DNA of 64,000 nucleotides. Origin: Pseudomonas fluorescens NCIMB 11764. GTDB taxonomy: Bacteria > Pseudomonadota > Gammaproteobacteria > Pseudomonadales > Pseudomonadaceae. The first letter of the stretch is position 1. The number at the start of each line of letters is the position of its first letter. The DNA lies in contig NZ_CP010945.1 in NCBI RefSeq assembly GCF_000293885.2, positions 930,001 through 994,000 on the forward strand. Direction: 5' to 3'. Made by a program: the position numbers and the translations under genes. Positions 17,339 to 25,968 of this stretch are shown one piece after another. Under the pieces are notes generated by a model that was not told where the DNA came from, ran no database searches, and saw nothing but the letters and a program-made list of their open reading frames with translations.

Positions 17339-18661
17339 GTGAACCAAAACTGGCATGGCACCCTGATTCGCCACATGCTGCTACTGGTCACCGCCTGCCT
17401 GGTGGTCGGCCTGATCACCGGCTACTACGGCTGGAGTCTCGCCGCGGGCCTGGGCCTTTACCTGGCCTGGACCCTCAAGCAATTGCTGCGTCTGCACGAG
17501 TGGCTGCGCCTGCACAAACCCGATGAAGCACCGCCCGATGGCTATGGCCTGTGGGGAGAGGTGTTCGACAGCATCTACCACCTGCAACGCCGCGACCAAC
17601 GCGTGCGCGGGCGCCTGCAAGCGGTGATCGACCGGGTTCAGGAATCCACCGCCGCGCTGAAAGACGCGGTGATCATGCTCGACACCGACGGCAACCTCGA
17701 ATGGTGGAACCGCGCGGCGGAAACCCTGCTCGGTCTCAAGACCCCGCAAGACAGCGGACAACCGGTGACCAACCTGGTGCGCCATCCGCGCTTCAAGGAA
17801 TATTTCGAGCAGGACAGCTATGCCGAACCGCTGGAAATCCCGTCGCCGATCAACGATCGCCTGCGCATTCAGCTGTACATCACCCGCTACGGCAACAACG
17901 AACACTTGATGCTGGTGCGCGACGTGACGCGCATCCATCAGCTGGAGCAGATGCGCAAGGACTTCATCGCCAACGTCTCCCACGAATTGCGCACGCCGTT
18001 GACGGTAATCTGCGGCTACCTGGAAACCCTGCTCGACAATGTCGAGGACGTGAACCCGCGCTGGAGCCGTGCGTTGCAGCAAATGCAGCAACAGGGCGGG
18101 CGCATGCAGACGCTGCTCAACGATTTGCTGCTGCTGGCCAAACTGGAAGCCACCGATTACCCGTCGGACAACCAGCCCGTGGCCATCGACGGCTTGCTGC
18201 AATCGATCAAGGGCGACGCCCAGCAACTGTCCGGGCAAAAAAATCAGCACATCACCCTCGAAGCCGACCCGACGATTCAGCTCAAGGGCAGCGAAGCCGA
18301 ACTGCGCAGCGCGTTTTCCAACCTGGTGTTCAATGCGGTGAAGTACACCCCGGCCGAAGGCAATATCCGTATTCGCTGGTGGGGAGACGAACAAGGCGCG
18401 CACCTGAGCGTTCAGGACTCCGGCATCGGCATCGACAGCAAACACCTGCCGCGCCTGACCGAACGTTTCTACCGTGTCGACTCCAGCCGCAATTCCAACA
18501 CCGGTGGCACCGGGCTCGGGTTGGCGATCGTCAAACACGTGTTGCTGCGCCACCGCGCACGGATGGAAATCAGCAGCGTACCGGGCCACGGCAGTACGTT
18601 TACCTGCCATTTCGCGCCGGCCCAAGTCACCAAAACACGACTTATCAGCACGGCCGATTGA
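17339..18661 (+). CDS. phoR: Phosphate regulon sensor kinase PhoR
   Basis: Inner-membrane histidine kinase that phosphorylates PhoB when the Pst system signals phosphate shortage. The N-terminus has a membrane pair (MLLLVTACLVVGLITGYYGW and following), then a PAS region (ALKDAVIMLDTDGNLEWWN), the phospho-acceptor His215 in FIANVSHELRTPLTV, and ATPase boxes DSGIGID and GGTGLGLAIVKH. Length 440. Start is GTG, 45 bases after the phoB stop, in the same operon. Confidence 0.96.
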   Translation: MNQNWHGTLIRHMLLLVTACLVVGLITGYYGWSLAAGLGLYLAWTLKQLLRLHEWLRLHKPDEAPPDGYGLWGEVFDSIYHLQRRDQRVRGRLQAVIDRVQESTAALKDAVIMLDTDGNLEWWNRAAETLLGLKTPQDSGQPVTNLVRHPRFKEYFEQDSYAEPLEIPSPINDRLRIQLYITRYGNNEHLMLVRDVTRIHQLEQMRKDFIANVSHELRTPLTVICGYLETLLDNVEDVNPRWSRALQQMQQQGGRMQTLLNDLLLLAKLEATDYPSDNQPVAIDGLLQSIKGDAQQLSGQKNQHITLEADPTIQLKGSEAELRSAFSNLVFNAVKYTPAEGNIRIRWWGDEQGAHLSVQDSGIGIDSKHLPRLTERFYRVDSSRNSNTGGTGLGLAIVKHVLLRHRARMEISSVPGHGSTFTCHFAPAQVTKTRLISTAD

Positions 18662-18692
18662 TACCGACCGGCACTCGCCACTAGGCAATCGA

Positions 18693-18720
18693 CAAGTCAG
18701 CCGCTACATTGGCTGACTTG
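18693..18720 (+). terminator. Hairpin after phoR
   Basis: A perfect 10-bp stem CAAGTCAGCC/GGCTGACTTG with an eight-base loop lies 31 bases after the phoR stop. It lacks a T-run, so it may be a weak terminator or an RNA 3' end stabiliser. Confidence 0.6.
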
Positions 18721-18784
18721 TGCCTGCCTTTCAGGTGCACTTTTTTCTTTCCTTTCGAATACACGGAACCCGCAAAACTCCATC

Positions 18785-20125
18785 ATGGACCCTTCCCCTG
18801 GCTTGACCCTCGCGACACTCTTCGCCGATTTCGGCATGATTCTTTTTGCTCTGATCCTGGTTTTGCTCAACGGCTTTTTCGTTGCGGCGGAATTTGCCAT
18901 GGTCAAACTGCGCTCGACCCGGGTCGAGGCCATCGCTGAGAAAAACGGCTGGCGCGGGCACATCCTGCGCACCGTGCACAGTCAGCTCGATGCCTACCTG
19001 TCGGCGTGCCAACTGGGTATCACCCTCGCCTCCCTCGGCCTCGGCTGGGTCGGTGAACCGGCGTTCGCGCACATCCTCGAACCGATCCTTGAAGCCGTCG
19101 GCGTGCAGTCACCCGAGGTGATCAAAGGCGTGTCGTTCTTCGCTGCCTTCTTCGTCATCTCGTACCTGCACATCGTGGTCGGCGAACTGGCCCCGAAATC
19201 CTGGGCCATCCGTAAACCCGAGTTGCTGTCGCTGTGGACCGCCGTGCCCCTGTACCTGTTCTATTGGGCGATGTACCCGGCGATTTACCTGCTCAATGCC
19301 AGCGCCAACACGATTCTGCGGATCGCCGGCCAGGGTGAGCCCGGCCCCCATCACGAGCACCATTACAGCCGTGAAGAACTGAAACTGATCCTGCACTCCA
19401 GCCGTGGCCAGGACCCGAGCGACCAAGGCATGCGCGTACTCGCCTCCGCTGTGGAAATGGGCGAACTGGAAGTGGTCGACTGGGCCAACTCCCGCGAAGA
19501 CCTGGTAACGCTGGAGTTCAACGCACCGCTCAAGGAAATCCTGGCGATGTTCCGTCGCCACAAGTTCAGCCGTTATCCGGTGTACGACAGCGATCGCCAG
19601 GAGTTCGTCGGCCTGCTGCACATCAAGGACCTGTTGCTGGAACTGGCGGCCCTGGACCACATTCCCGAGTCGTTCAACCTGGCCGAACTGACCCGGCCGC
19701 TGGAGCGTGTGTCGCGGCACATGCCGCTGTCGCAGTTGCTGGAGCAGTTCCGCAAAGGCGGTTCGCACTTCGCCCTGGTCGAAGAGGCCGACGGCAACAT
19801 CATCGGCTACCTGACCATGGAAGACGTGCTGGAAGTGCTGGTCGGCGACATTCAGGACGAACACCGCAAGGCTGAGCGCGGGATCCTCGCGTATCAGCCG
19901 GGCAAGCTGCTGGTGCGCGGTGATACGCCTCTGTTCAAGGTCGAACGCCTGCTGGGCATCGATCTGGATCACGTCGAAGCCGAAACCCTCGCCGGGCTGG
20001 TCTACGAAACCCTGAAACGGGTGCCGGAAGAGGAGGAAGTGTTGGAGGTCGAAGGCCTGCGGATCATCATCAAGAAGATGAAAGGGCCGAAGATCATTTT
20101 GGCCAAGGTGTTGATGCTGGATTAA
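18785..20125 (+). CDS. CNNM/CBS-domain transporter (HlyC/CorC family)
   Basis: A 446-residue inner-membrane protein of the UPF0053/CNNM group, linked to Mg2+/Co2+ efflux in other bacteria. The DUF21 membrane domain covers about residues 10-200 (LILVLLNGFFVAAEFAMVKLRS, CQLGITLASLGLGWVGEP). Two CBS domains follow (about 220-345, with FSRYPVYDSDRQEFVGLLHIKDLL and HFALVEEADGNIIGYLTMEDVL), then a C-terminal CorC_HlyC domain. Its position between phoR and phoU is conserved in Pseudomonas (PA5362-PA5363 area), which hints at a phosphate or cation link but does not prove one. Confidence 0.9.
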   Translation: MDPSPGLTLATLFADFGMILFALILVLLNGFFVAAEFAMVKLRSTRVEAIAEKNGWRGHILRTVHSQLDAYLSACQLGITLASLGLGWVGEPAFAHILEPILEAVGVQSPEVIKGVSFFAAFFVISYLHIVVGELAPKSWAIRKPELLSLWTAVPLYLFYWAMYPAIYLLNASANTILRIAGQGEPGPHHEHHYSREELKLILHSSRGQDPSDQGMRVLASAVEMGELEVVDWANSREDLVTLEFNAPLKEILAMFRRHKFSRYPVYDSDRQEFVGLLHIKDLLLELAALDHIPESFNLAELTRPLERVSRHMPLSQLLEQFRKGGSHFALVEEADGNIIGYLTMEDVLEVLVGDIQDEHRKAERGILAYQPGKLLVRGDTPLFKVERLLGIDLDHVEAETLAGLVYETLKRVPEEEEVLEVEGLRIIIKKMKGPKIILAKVLMLD

Positions 20126-20142
20126 TTGTCGGCAGGGATTTT

Positions 20143-20274
20143 TGTGGCGAGGGCGCTTGCTCCCGCCGGGCTGCGAAGCGGCCCAACATCCTGCAACCGC
20201 GATCCTCCAGGCACACCGCATTCACCGGTTTACGACTGCTGCGCAGCCGAGCGGGAGCAAGCGCCCTCGCCACA
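20143..20274. repeat. REP-type inverted repeat (GTGGCGAGGGCGC variant)
   Basis: TGTGGCGAGGGCGCTTGCTC and its complement flank a long centre with a second inverted segment (GGGCTGCGAAGC / GCTGCGCAGCC). Confidence 0.8.
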
Positions 20275-20291
20275 GTGGATCGCCATCACCT

Positions 20292-21188
20292 TCACTGCTT
20301 GCCCAACGCAAAGTTGGGCAGCGCCCCCACCGGTTGATTGAACTGGTACGGAATCGACACCAGCCCCAACCCGGTATTGCGCTGTACCACGAAATGCAGG
20401 TGCGGCCCGCTGCTGTTGCCGGTATTGCCCGACAGCGCCAGCGGACTGCCCACCGACACCCGCTGCCCTTCGCGAACGCTTACCGACCCTTGCTTGAGGT
20501 GCAGGTAAACGCCCATCGTGCCGTCATCGTGCAATATCCGCACGAAGTTGCCCGACGGATCGTTGCCGCGCCCGGTCTGGGCATTCTCGGTTTTCACCAC
20601 CACCCCGCCTCGCGCCGCGACGATCGGCGTGCCTACGGGCATGGCAATGTCCATGGCGTAGCGATTTCTTGGACCAAAGTGGCTGTACTGTCCATTGTTG
20701 CCCTGACTGAGCCGAAACGGTCCGCCACGCCAGGGGAACGGGTATCGATAGGCCATGGCAGCCCCTGAGGGGTCGCCCAGGGAGTATTCGAATTTGGGAG
20801 TGTATGCCAGCGGCATCTCCGCTTTCGTCGCCGTGAGCAGCGCCAGACGAATGCTGCTGCGCGCCGGCATGACCCGGCGAATCGGCCGGCTCGGCGCACC
20901 ACTGACGTTTTGCAGCCCGGCGAAACTCAGCTCGATCTCTACCGGCGCATACAGGTCATTGCGCACGTAAACGCTGTCCACGCCCTTCTTCTTCGTGATA
21001 ACGAGGTACACCTGACGCTCGAGGTGTTCGACCATGCGATCACGAAACGTGAACACCTGGGAGCCCTTCGTGGGGCGGTCGCTATAGGAGACCACGCCAT
21101 TGGCATCGGTGGATTTGTAGATGGTCATGGCCATGGCCAAAGTGGACGCCATGGACAGACCACAGAAAAACAGCAGGCGCGCAAGCAT
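20292..21188 (-). CDS. Secreted M23 (LytM) peptidase with DUF4124 N-terminus
   Basis: A 298-residue exported cell-wall peptidase candidate. Signal peptide residues 1-20 (ending TLAMA), then a DUF4124-like start IYKSTDANGVVSYSDRP. The C-terminal M23 domain keeps the zinc ligands His170 and Asp180 (HFGPRNRYAMD) and His265, plus catalytic His263 in GPHLHFVV, and the GTPIVAARGGVVV turn. The intact metal site predicts endopeptidase activity on peptidoglycan cross-links. Gene neighbours match the conserved order near phoU in Pseudomonas. Confidence 0.9.
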   Translation of the reverse strand: MLARLLFFCGLSMASTLAMAMTIYKSTDANGVVSYSDRPTKGSQVFTFRDRMVEHLERQVYLVITKKKGVDSVYVRNDLYAPVEIELSFAGLQNVSGAPSRPIRRVMPARSSIRLALLTATKAEMPLAYTPKFEYSLGDPSGAAMAYRYPFPWRGGPFRLSQGNNGQYSHFGPRNRYAMDIAMPVGTPIVAARGGVVVKTENAQTGRGNDPSGNFVRILHDDGTMGVYLHLKQGSVSVREGQRVSVGSPLALSGNTGNSSGPHLHFVVQRNTGLGLVSIPYQFNQPVGALPNFALGKQ

Positions 21189-21308
21189 GGGCAGGATTCT
21201 GTCGAGTAAGGCCTGGGGATGAGCCTAGCAGCTGCAATGGACCCGGGTAGTCGGCAGATGTTTCAAAATGGGCAGTTCAGCGGATGTGCGGCAAATTTGA
21301 GGGCCCCT

Positions 21309-21370
21309 TCGCGAGCAACCCCGCTCCCACAGGGGAATACGTTCCAATGTGGGAGCGGGGTTGCTCGCGA
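21309..21370. repeat. Perfect 22-bp inverted repeat (REP type GAGCAACCCCGCTCCCAC)
   Basis: Left arm 21309-21330 and right arm 21349-21370 are exact complements around an 18-base loop, between the peptidase start and the response-regulator stop. Confidence 0.85.
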
Positions 21371-21394
21371 AGACAGACTGTCAGGCGACGAAGA

Positions 21395-22303
21395 TCACGC
21401 GCCGGGTACGAAATGCTTCTGCGCCGTACCACGTGCTATCAAACGTGAGATGTAATCCAGTTTCTGCGCGTCCTGATCGACAAAGCGGAACGTCAACTGC
21501 AGCCATTCGCTGTCGGGTTTCTGCTCATGAGCGACGATAGCGTGCAGGTAACCGTTCAGGCGGGCGACTTCAGCGTTGTCACCCTGCTCCATGTCAAGCA
21601 CGGCGCTGTCGAGCACTTGCGGCAGCGCATCGGTGCGTTTCACGACCAGCAGCGCTTCCTTGAGGCTCAAGGCCTTGATAACGCATGGCTGAATGCCGTT
21701 CGGCAGGCGCAGCTGACCTTGCCCACGACCGCCGGAGGCTGCAGCGGCAGCAACCGGAGCCTTGACGGGCGGGCTGTTGAGCAGACCTCGGGATGGCGCA
21801 GCAACCGGGGCGGGGGCCGCCGCGACCACTTCCGCCTTGCCGCCGGTCAACGCGCTCAACGAATCGTTGCCGAACGCCGAGTTCATTTTGGTCGGCGCGC
21901 TGTTCATCAAGGTATCGAGCTTGCCGACCTTGTTCAGCGCCTGCTTGACCTTGGTCAGCAGTTGCTCGTTGGTGAACGGCTTGCTGACGTAGCCGGAAAC
22001 ACCGGCCTGGATCGCCTGGACGACGTTCTCTTTGTCGCCACGGCTGGTCACCATGACAAAGGGCATGGTCTTGAGGTTGTCCTGCTCGCGGCACCAGGTC
22101 AGCAATTCCAGGCCGGACATTTCCGGCATTTCCCAGTCGCACAGGACCAGGTCGAACGCTTCCCGTGCCAGCAAGGCCTGAGCCTTCCTGCCGTTGACCG
22201 CGTCTTCGATCCGGATCCCCGGGAAGTAGTTGCGCAGGCACTTTTTCACCAGGTCACGAATGAACGACGCATCGTCCACGACCAACACACTGACCTTACT
22301 CAT
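21395..22303 (-). CDS. Response regulator with C-terminal PilZ-like domain
   Basis: A 302-residue CheY-like regulator. The receiver domain (residues 1-125) has Asp10-Asp11, phospho-acceptor Asp56 in LVLCDWEMPEMSG, VTSRG and the Lys in YVSKPF. A Pro/Ala linker (about 160-190) leads to a C-terminal domain with LRLPNGIQPCVIKALS and QKLDYISRLIARG, resembling a PilZ fold but without an obvious RxxxR c-di-GMP motif. It corresponds in position to PA5364 beside phoU. Target unknown; post-translational phosphate signalling or a c-di-GMP output are both possible. Confidence 0.82.
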   Translation of the reverse strand: MSKVSVLVVDDASFIRDLVKKCLRNYFPGIRIEDAVNGRKAQALLAREAFDLVLCDWEMPEMSGLELLTWCREQDNLKTMPFVMVTSRGDKENVVQAIQAGVSGYVSKPFTNEQLLTKVKQALNKVGKLDTLMNSAPTKMNSAFGNDSLSALTGGKAEVVAAAPAPVAAPSRGLLNSPPVKAPVAAAAASGGRGQGQLRLPNGIQPCVIKALSLKEALLVVKRTDALPQVLDSAVLDMEQGDNAEVARLNGYLHAIVAHEQKPDSEWLQLTFRFVDQDAQKLDYISRLIARGTAQKHFVPGA

Positions 22304-22427
22304 CCATCACCCCTTAAAAAAATCCCGGCAAGCATACCGCTTTGCTGATGGCACATTGCCAAAAACCTTCAGTCACGCCGGGACTTTTCGTTCGCGGGTG
22401 CTGCTTCGAATTCGTAAGCCCGTAAAC

Positions 22428-22456
22428 AAAAACGCCCGGCCAAAAGGCCGGGCGCT
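22428..22456 (-). terminator. Intrinsic terminator of phoU / pst operon
   Basis: A CGCCCGGCC/GGCCGGGCG stem with AAAA loop is followed on the minus strand by five T. It starts 17 bases past the phoU stop and is the natural end of the pst-phoU transcript. Confidence 0.9.
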
Positions 22457-22470
22457 TTACTTGGGCAATC

Positions 22471-23232
22471 TTACTTATCGTCAACTTCGCCCGGAACATT
22501 AGCGGTTTCGCCACTTGTGCCTTCAACTTCTTGCTTCATGCGCTTGAGGCCCAGGTGACGCACATCGGTGCCGCGCACCAGGTAAATCACCAGCTCGGAG
22601 ATATTGCGCGCGTGGTCGCCGATCCGTTCCAGCGAGCGCAGCACCCAGATGATGCTCAGAACCCGCGAGATAGAGCGCGGGTCTTCCATCATGTAGGTGG
22701 CGAGCTCACGCAGGGCGGTCTTGTATTCGCGGTCGATGATCTTGTCGTACTGCGCCACCGACAACGCCAGGTCGGCGTCGAAGCGGGCAAACGCGTCCAG
22801 TGCGTCACGCACCATGTTGCGCACCTGGTCGCCGATGTGGCGGACTTCAACGTAACCGCGCGGGGCCTCGCCTTCCTCGCACAACTGGATGGCGCGGCGG
22901 GCGATCTTGGTCGATTCGTCGCCAATGCGCTCAAGGTCGATCACCGACTTGGAGATGCTGATGATCAGACGCAAGTCGGACGCTGCCGGCTGACGACGGG
23001 CCAGAATGCGCAGGCATTCTTCGTCGATGTTGCGTTCCATCTGGTTGATCTGGTCATCGATCTCGCGAACCTGCTGGGCCAGGCCGGAGTCGGCCTCGAT
23101 CAGCGCGGTCACCGCGTCGTTGACCTGCTTCTCGACCAGCCCGCCCATGGCCAGGAGGTGGCTGCGCACTTCCTCCAGCTCGGCGTTGAACTGTGCGGAG
23201 ATGTGATGGGTAAGGCCTTCTTTACTAATCAT
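22471..23232 (-). CDS. phoU: Phosphate signalling protein PhoU
   Basis: Peripheral protein linking the PstSCAB transporter to PhoR and repressing the regulon in high phosphate. The 253-residue product shows two PhoU helical repeats: ELEEVRSHLLAMGGLVEKQVNDAV with DLRLIISISKSVIDLERIGDE, and the second with VLSIIWVLRSLERIGDHARNI. These E-R-I-G-D(E/H) motifs are the metal-contact signatures. Last gene of the pst operon, 71 bases after pstB, with a strong terminator behind. Confidence 0.96.
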   Translation of the reverse strand: MISKEGLTHHISAQFNAELEEVRSHLLAMGGLVEKQVNDAVTALIEADSGLAQQVREIDDQINQMERNIDEECLRILARRQPAASDLRLIISISKSVIDLERIGDESTKIARRAIQLCEEGEAPRGYVEVRHIGDQVRNMVRDALDAFARFDADLALSVAQYDKIIDREYKTALRELATYMMEDPRSISRVLSIIWVLRSLERIGDHARNISELVIYLVRGTDVRHLGLKRMKQEVEGTSGETANVPGEVDDK

Positions 23233-23303
23233 GTTGGCGTCCTTGGAGCGTCCGGTAAGGTGCGGTGGGCCGCAGCGTCAGTTCAGTGAGCAACCACAGC
23301 TTC

Positions 23304-24137
23304 CTAGCCGTAACGACCGGTGATGTAGTCTTCGGTCTGCTTCTTCGCCGGATTGGTGAACAGGGTGTCGGTATCGCCGAATTCCACCAGTTTGCCCATG
23401 TACATGAACGCCGTGTAGTCGGAAACCCGTGCGGCCTGTTGCATGTTGTGGGTCACGATGACGATGGTGAACTTCGATTTCAGTTCGTAGATCAGCTCTT
23501 CGACTTTCAGCGTCGAGATCGGGTCGAGTGCCGAGCACGGTTCGTCGAGCAGCAGCACTTCCGGCTCCACGGCGATGGTGCGCGCGATCACCAGACGTTG
23601 TTGCTGACCACCGGACAGGCCGAGTGCCGATTCGTGCAGACGGTCTTTGACTTCGTCCCACAGTGCCGCGCCTTTCAACGCCCACTCGACGGCTTCGTCA
23701 AGAATGCGCTTCTTGTTGATGCCCTGGATGCGCAGACCGTAAACCACGTTCTCGTAGATGGTTTTCGGGAACGGGTTCGGCTTCTGGAACACCATGCCGA
23801 CGCGACGGCGCAGCTCGGCCACGTCTTCGCCCTTGCGGTAGATGTTATTGCCGTAGAGGTTGATTTCGCCTTCTACGCGGCAGCCGTCAACCAGATCGTT
23901 CATGCGGTTGAAGGTGCGCAGCAGCGTGGACTTGCCGCAGCCGGACGGGCCGATGAAGGCGGTCACGCGCTGTTTCGGGATGTTCATGCTGACGTCGAAC
24001 AGCGCTTGTTTGTCGCCGTAGAACAGGCTCAGGCCCGGCACTTCGATGGCCACGGTTTCCTGCGCCAGGCTCAGGCTCTGCTTGTCGCGGCCCAGGGCAG
24101 ACATGTTGATGCCGTGGGTATGTGCTTCGTGCTGCAT
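23304..24137 (-). CDS. pstB: Phosphate ABC transporter ATPase PstB
   Basis: ATP-binding subunit of the high-affinity phosphate importer. The 277-residue form starts [16 protein letters not shown]; the reading frame extends 41 codons upstream through the REP repeat and that extension is not credible. Walker [10 protein letters not shown], signature [16 protein letters not shown], Walker [14 protein letters not shown] and the switch His (VTHNMQQA) are intact. It lies 145 bases after pstA, the gap holding a REP element. Confidence 0.96.
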   Translation of the reverse strand: MQHEAHTHGINMSALGRDKQSLSLAQETVAIEVPGLSLFYGDKQALFDVSMNIPKQRVTAFIGPSGCGKSTLLRTFNRMNDLVDGCRVEGEINLYGNNIYRKGEDVAELRRRVGMVFQKPNPFPKTIYENVVYGLRIQGINKKRILDEAVEWALKGAALWDEVKDRLHESALGLSGGQQQRLVIARTIAVEPEVLLLDEPCSALDPISTLKVEELIYELKSKFTIVIVTHNMQQAARVSDYTAFMYMGKLVEFGDTDTLFTNPAKKQTEDYITGRYG

Positions 24138-24174
24138 GGGAGGCTCCCTGTGCTGACAAATTCGGTTCGGTTTT

Positions 24175-24261
24175 TGTGGGAGCCAGCCGGCTGGCGAAGG
24201 CATCACCGCGGTATCAGAGTTAAACCGCAGTGCCTGAATCGCCAGCAGGCTGGCTCCCACA
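24175..24261. repeat. REP-type inverted repeat in the pstA-pstB gap (GTGGGAGCCAGC type)
   Basis: TGTGGGAGCCAGCCGGCTGGCG and its near complement surround about 45 bases. An RNA hairpin at this intercistronic point could protect upstream message or alter the pstA:pstB ratio. Confidence 0.85.
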
Positions 24262-24282
24262 TATAGAAATCAATGCTGCAAA

Positions 24283-25953
24283 TCAGCTATCCAGCGCTTT
24301 GTATTTTTCGCGCAGATGGTTGCGGATATAAACGGCCGACAGGTTCAATGTCGCAATCACCAGTACCAGCAGCAGCGCCGTGGCGTACACCAGCGGTCGT
24401 GCGGCTTCGACGTTCGGGCTCTGGAAGCCGACGTCATAAATATGGAAGCCCAGGTGCATGATCTTCTGGTCAAGGTGAAGGTACGGGTAGTTGCCATCCA
24501 GCGGCAGCGACGGTGCCAGTTTCACCACACCCACCAGCATCAGCGGCGCCACTTCACCGGCGGCGCGAGCCACGGCGAGGATCATGCCGGTCATCATGGC
24601 CGGGCTGGCCATCGGCAGCACGATCTTCCACAAGGTTTCCGCCTTGGTCGCGCCGAGGGCCAGCGAGCCTTCACGCACGGTGCGAGGAATCCGCGCCAGG
24701 CCTTCTTCAGTGGCCACGATCACCACCGGCACCGCCAGCAATGCCAGGGTCAGGGAAGCCCAGAGCAGACCCGGCGTACCGAAGGTCGGTGCCGGCAGCG
24801 CTTCAGGGAAGAACAACCGGTCGACCGAGCCGCCCAGCACATAAACGAAGAAGCCCAGGCCGAACACGCCGTAAACGATGGCCGGAACGCCCGCCAGGTT
24901 GTTCACGGCGATACGGATAATCCGGGTCAGTGCGTTCTGCTTGGCGTATTCGCGCAGGTAAACCGCTGCCAGTACACCGAACGGGGTCACGATCATCGCC
25001 ATGATCAGGGTCATCATCACGGTGCCGAAAATCGCCGGGAAGATCCCGCCTTCGGTGTTCGCTTCACGCGGGTCGTCGCTGAGGAATTCCCAGACCTTGC
25101 TGAAGTAGAAGCCGATCTTGGTCATCGTGCCCATGGCGTTCGGCTGGTAGGCGTGAACCACTTTGCCGATGTCGATCACGACTTCTTTGCCGTTGGCATC
25201 GCGGGCCGTCAGGCTGTCACGGTTGAACTGGGCGTGCAGGTCGGCAAGACGTGCTTCGACGTCCTGATAACGGGCGTTCAGCTCGGCGCGGTCGGATTCC
25301 ATGTCCGCTTGTGCAGCGGCGTCAAGGGTGCCGTTCAGCTCGAGCTTGCGACCGTGCAGGCGGATGCGTTCGAGGCCGGCGTTGATCGCGCCGATGTCGA
25401 CTTTTTCCAGGGTCTTGAGCTGTGCGGCGAGCTCGTTGACGCGGGCAACGCGAGCCTGCAACTCAGGCCACGCGGCTTCGCCTTCAGCAATGACTTTGCC
25501 TTCCTGTTTGACGTTGACCAGATAGCCGTAGAAATTGCCCCACTCGCGACGCTCGATAGCCATGAGTTCTGGCGGAGTGGTTTGGTTAGTCAGCCACTCG
25601 CCGACGATCCAGGTGAAGTCGTTGCCGTTCAGGTCACGGTTGCCGACCTTGATCAGCTCGCGGGTCATGAACTCCGGGCCCTCATCGGGCACCGGCAGGC
25701 CAGCGCTTTTCAGGCGTTCGCGCGGCACTTCTTCTTTCTGCACGATTTCGCCGATGACCAGGTGATTGGCCTGGCCGGGCACGTCGTAGCTGGCGTGAAT
25801 CAAATCCGCCGGCCAGAAGTGACCCAGGCCACGCACGGCAATCACCGCGAGCAGGCCAATGGTCATGATGACCGCAATGGACACCGCGCCACCGCTGATC
25901 CAGACGCCGGGGGCGCCGCTCTTGAACCATCCATTCAGGGAGTTCTGTTTCAC
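24283..25953 (-). CDS. pstA: Phosphate ABC transporter permease PstA
   Basis: Membrane subunit of the phosphate importer, here 556 residues, the long Pseudomonas form. An N-terminal helix (SIAVIMTIGLLAVIAVRGLGHF) is followed by a large periplasmic region of about 250 residues with coiled-coil character (LNELAAQLKTLEKVD, MESDRAELNARYQDVEARL), then the BPD-type membrane domain carrying the EAA-like loop with EGLARIPRTVREGSLALGATK. Start is GTG preceded by AAGGTAG, 15 bases after pstC. Confidence 0.94.
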   Translation of the reverse strand: MKQNSLNGWFKSGAPGVWISGGAVSIAVIMTIGLLAVIAVRGLGHFWPADLIHASYDVPGQANHLVIGEIVQKEEVPRERLKSAGLPVPDEGPEFMTRELIKVGNRDLNGNDFTWIVGEWLTNQTTPPELMAIERREWGNFYGYLVNVKQEGKVIAEGEAAWPELQARVARVNELAAQLKTLEKVDIGAINAGLERIRLHGRKLELNGTLDAAAQADMESDRAELNARYQDVEARLADLHAQFNRDSLTARDANGKEVVIDIGKVVHAYQPNAMGTMTKIGFYFSKVWEFLSDDPREANTEGGIFPAIFGTVMMTLIMAMIVTPFGVLAAVYLREYAKQNALTRIIRIAVNNLAGVPAIVYGVFGLGFFVYVLGGSVDRLFFPEALPAPTFGTPGLLWASLTLALLAVPVVIVATEEGLARIPRTVREGSLALGATKAETLWKIVLPMASPAMMTGMILAVARAAGEVAPLMLVGVVKLAPSLPLDGNYPYLHLDQKIMHLGFHIYDVGFQSPNVEAARPLVYATALLLVLVIATLNLSAVYIRNHLREKYKALDS

Positions 25954-25968
25954 AGACTTCTACCTTTC

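Noticed and set aside
23304..24260. Longer PstB start
   Set aside because: The extra 41 codons read through a REP repeat and lack similarity to the family; the internal Met is the expected N-terminus.
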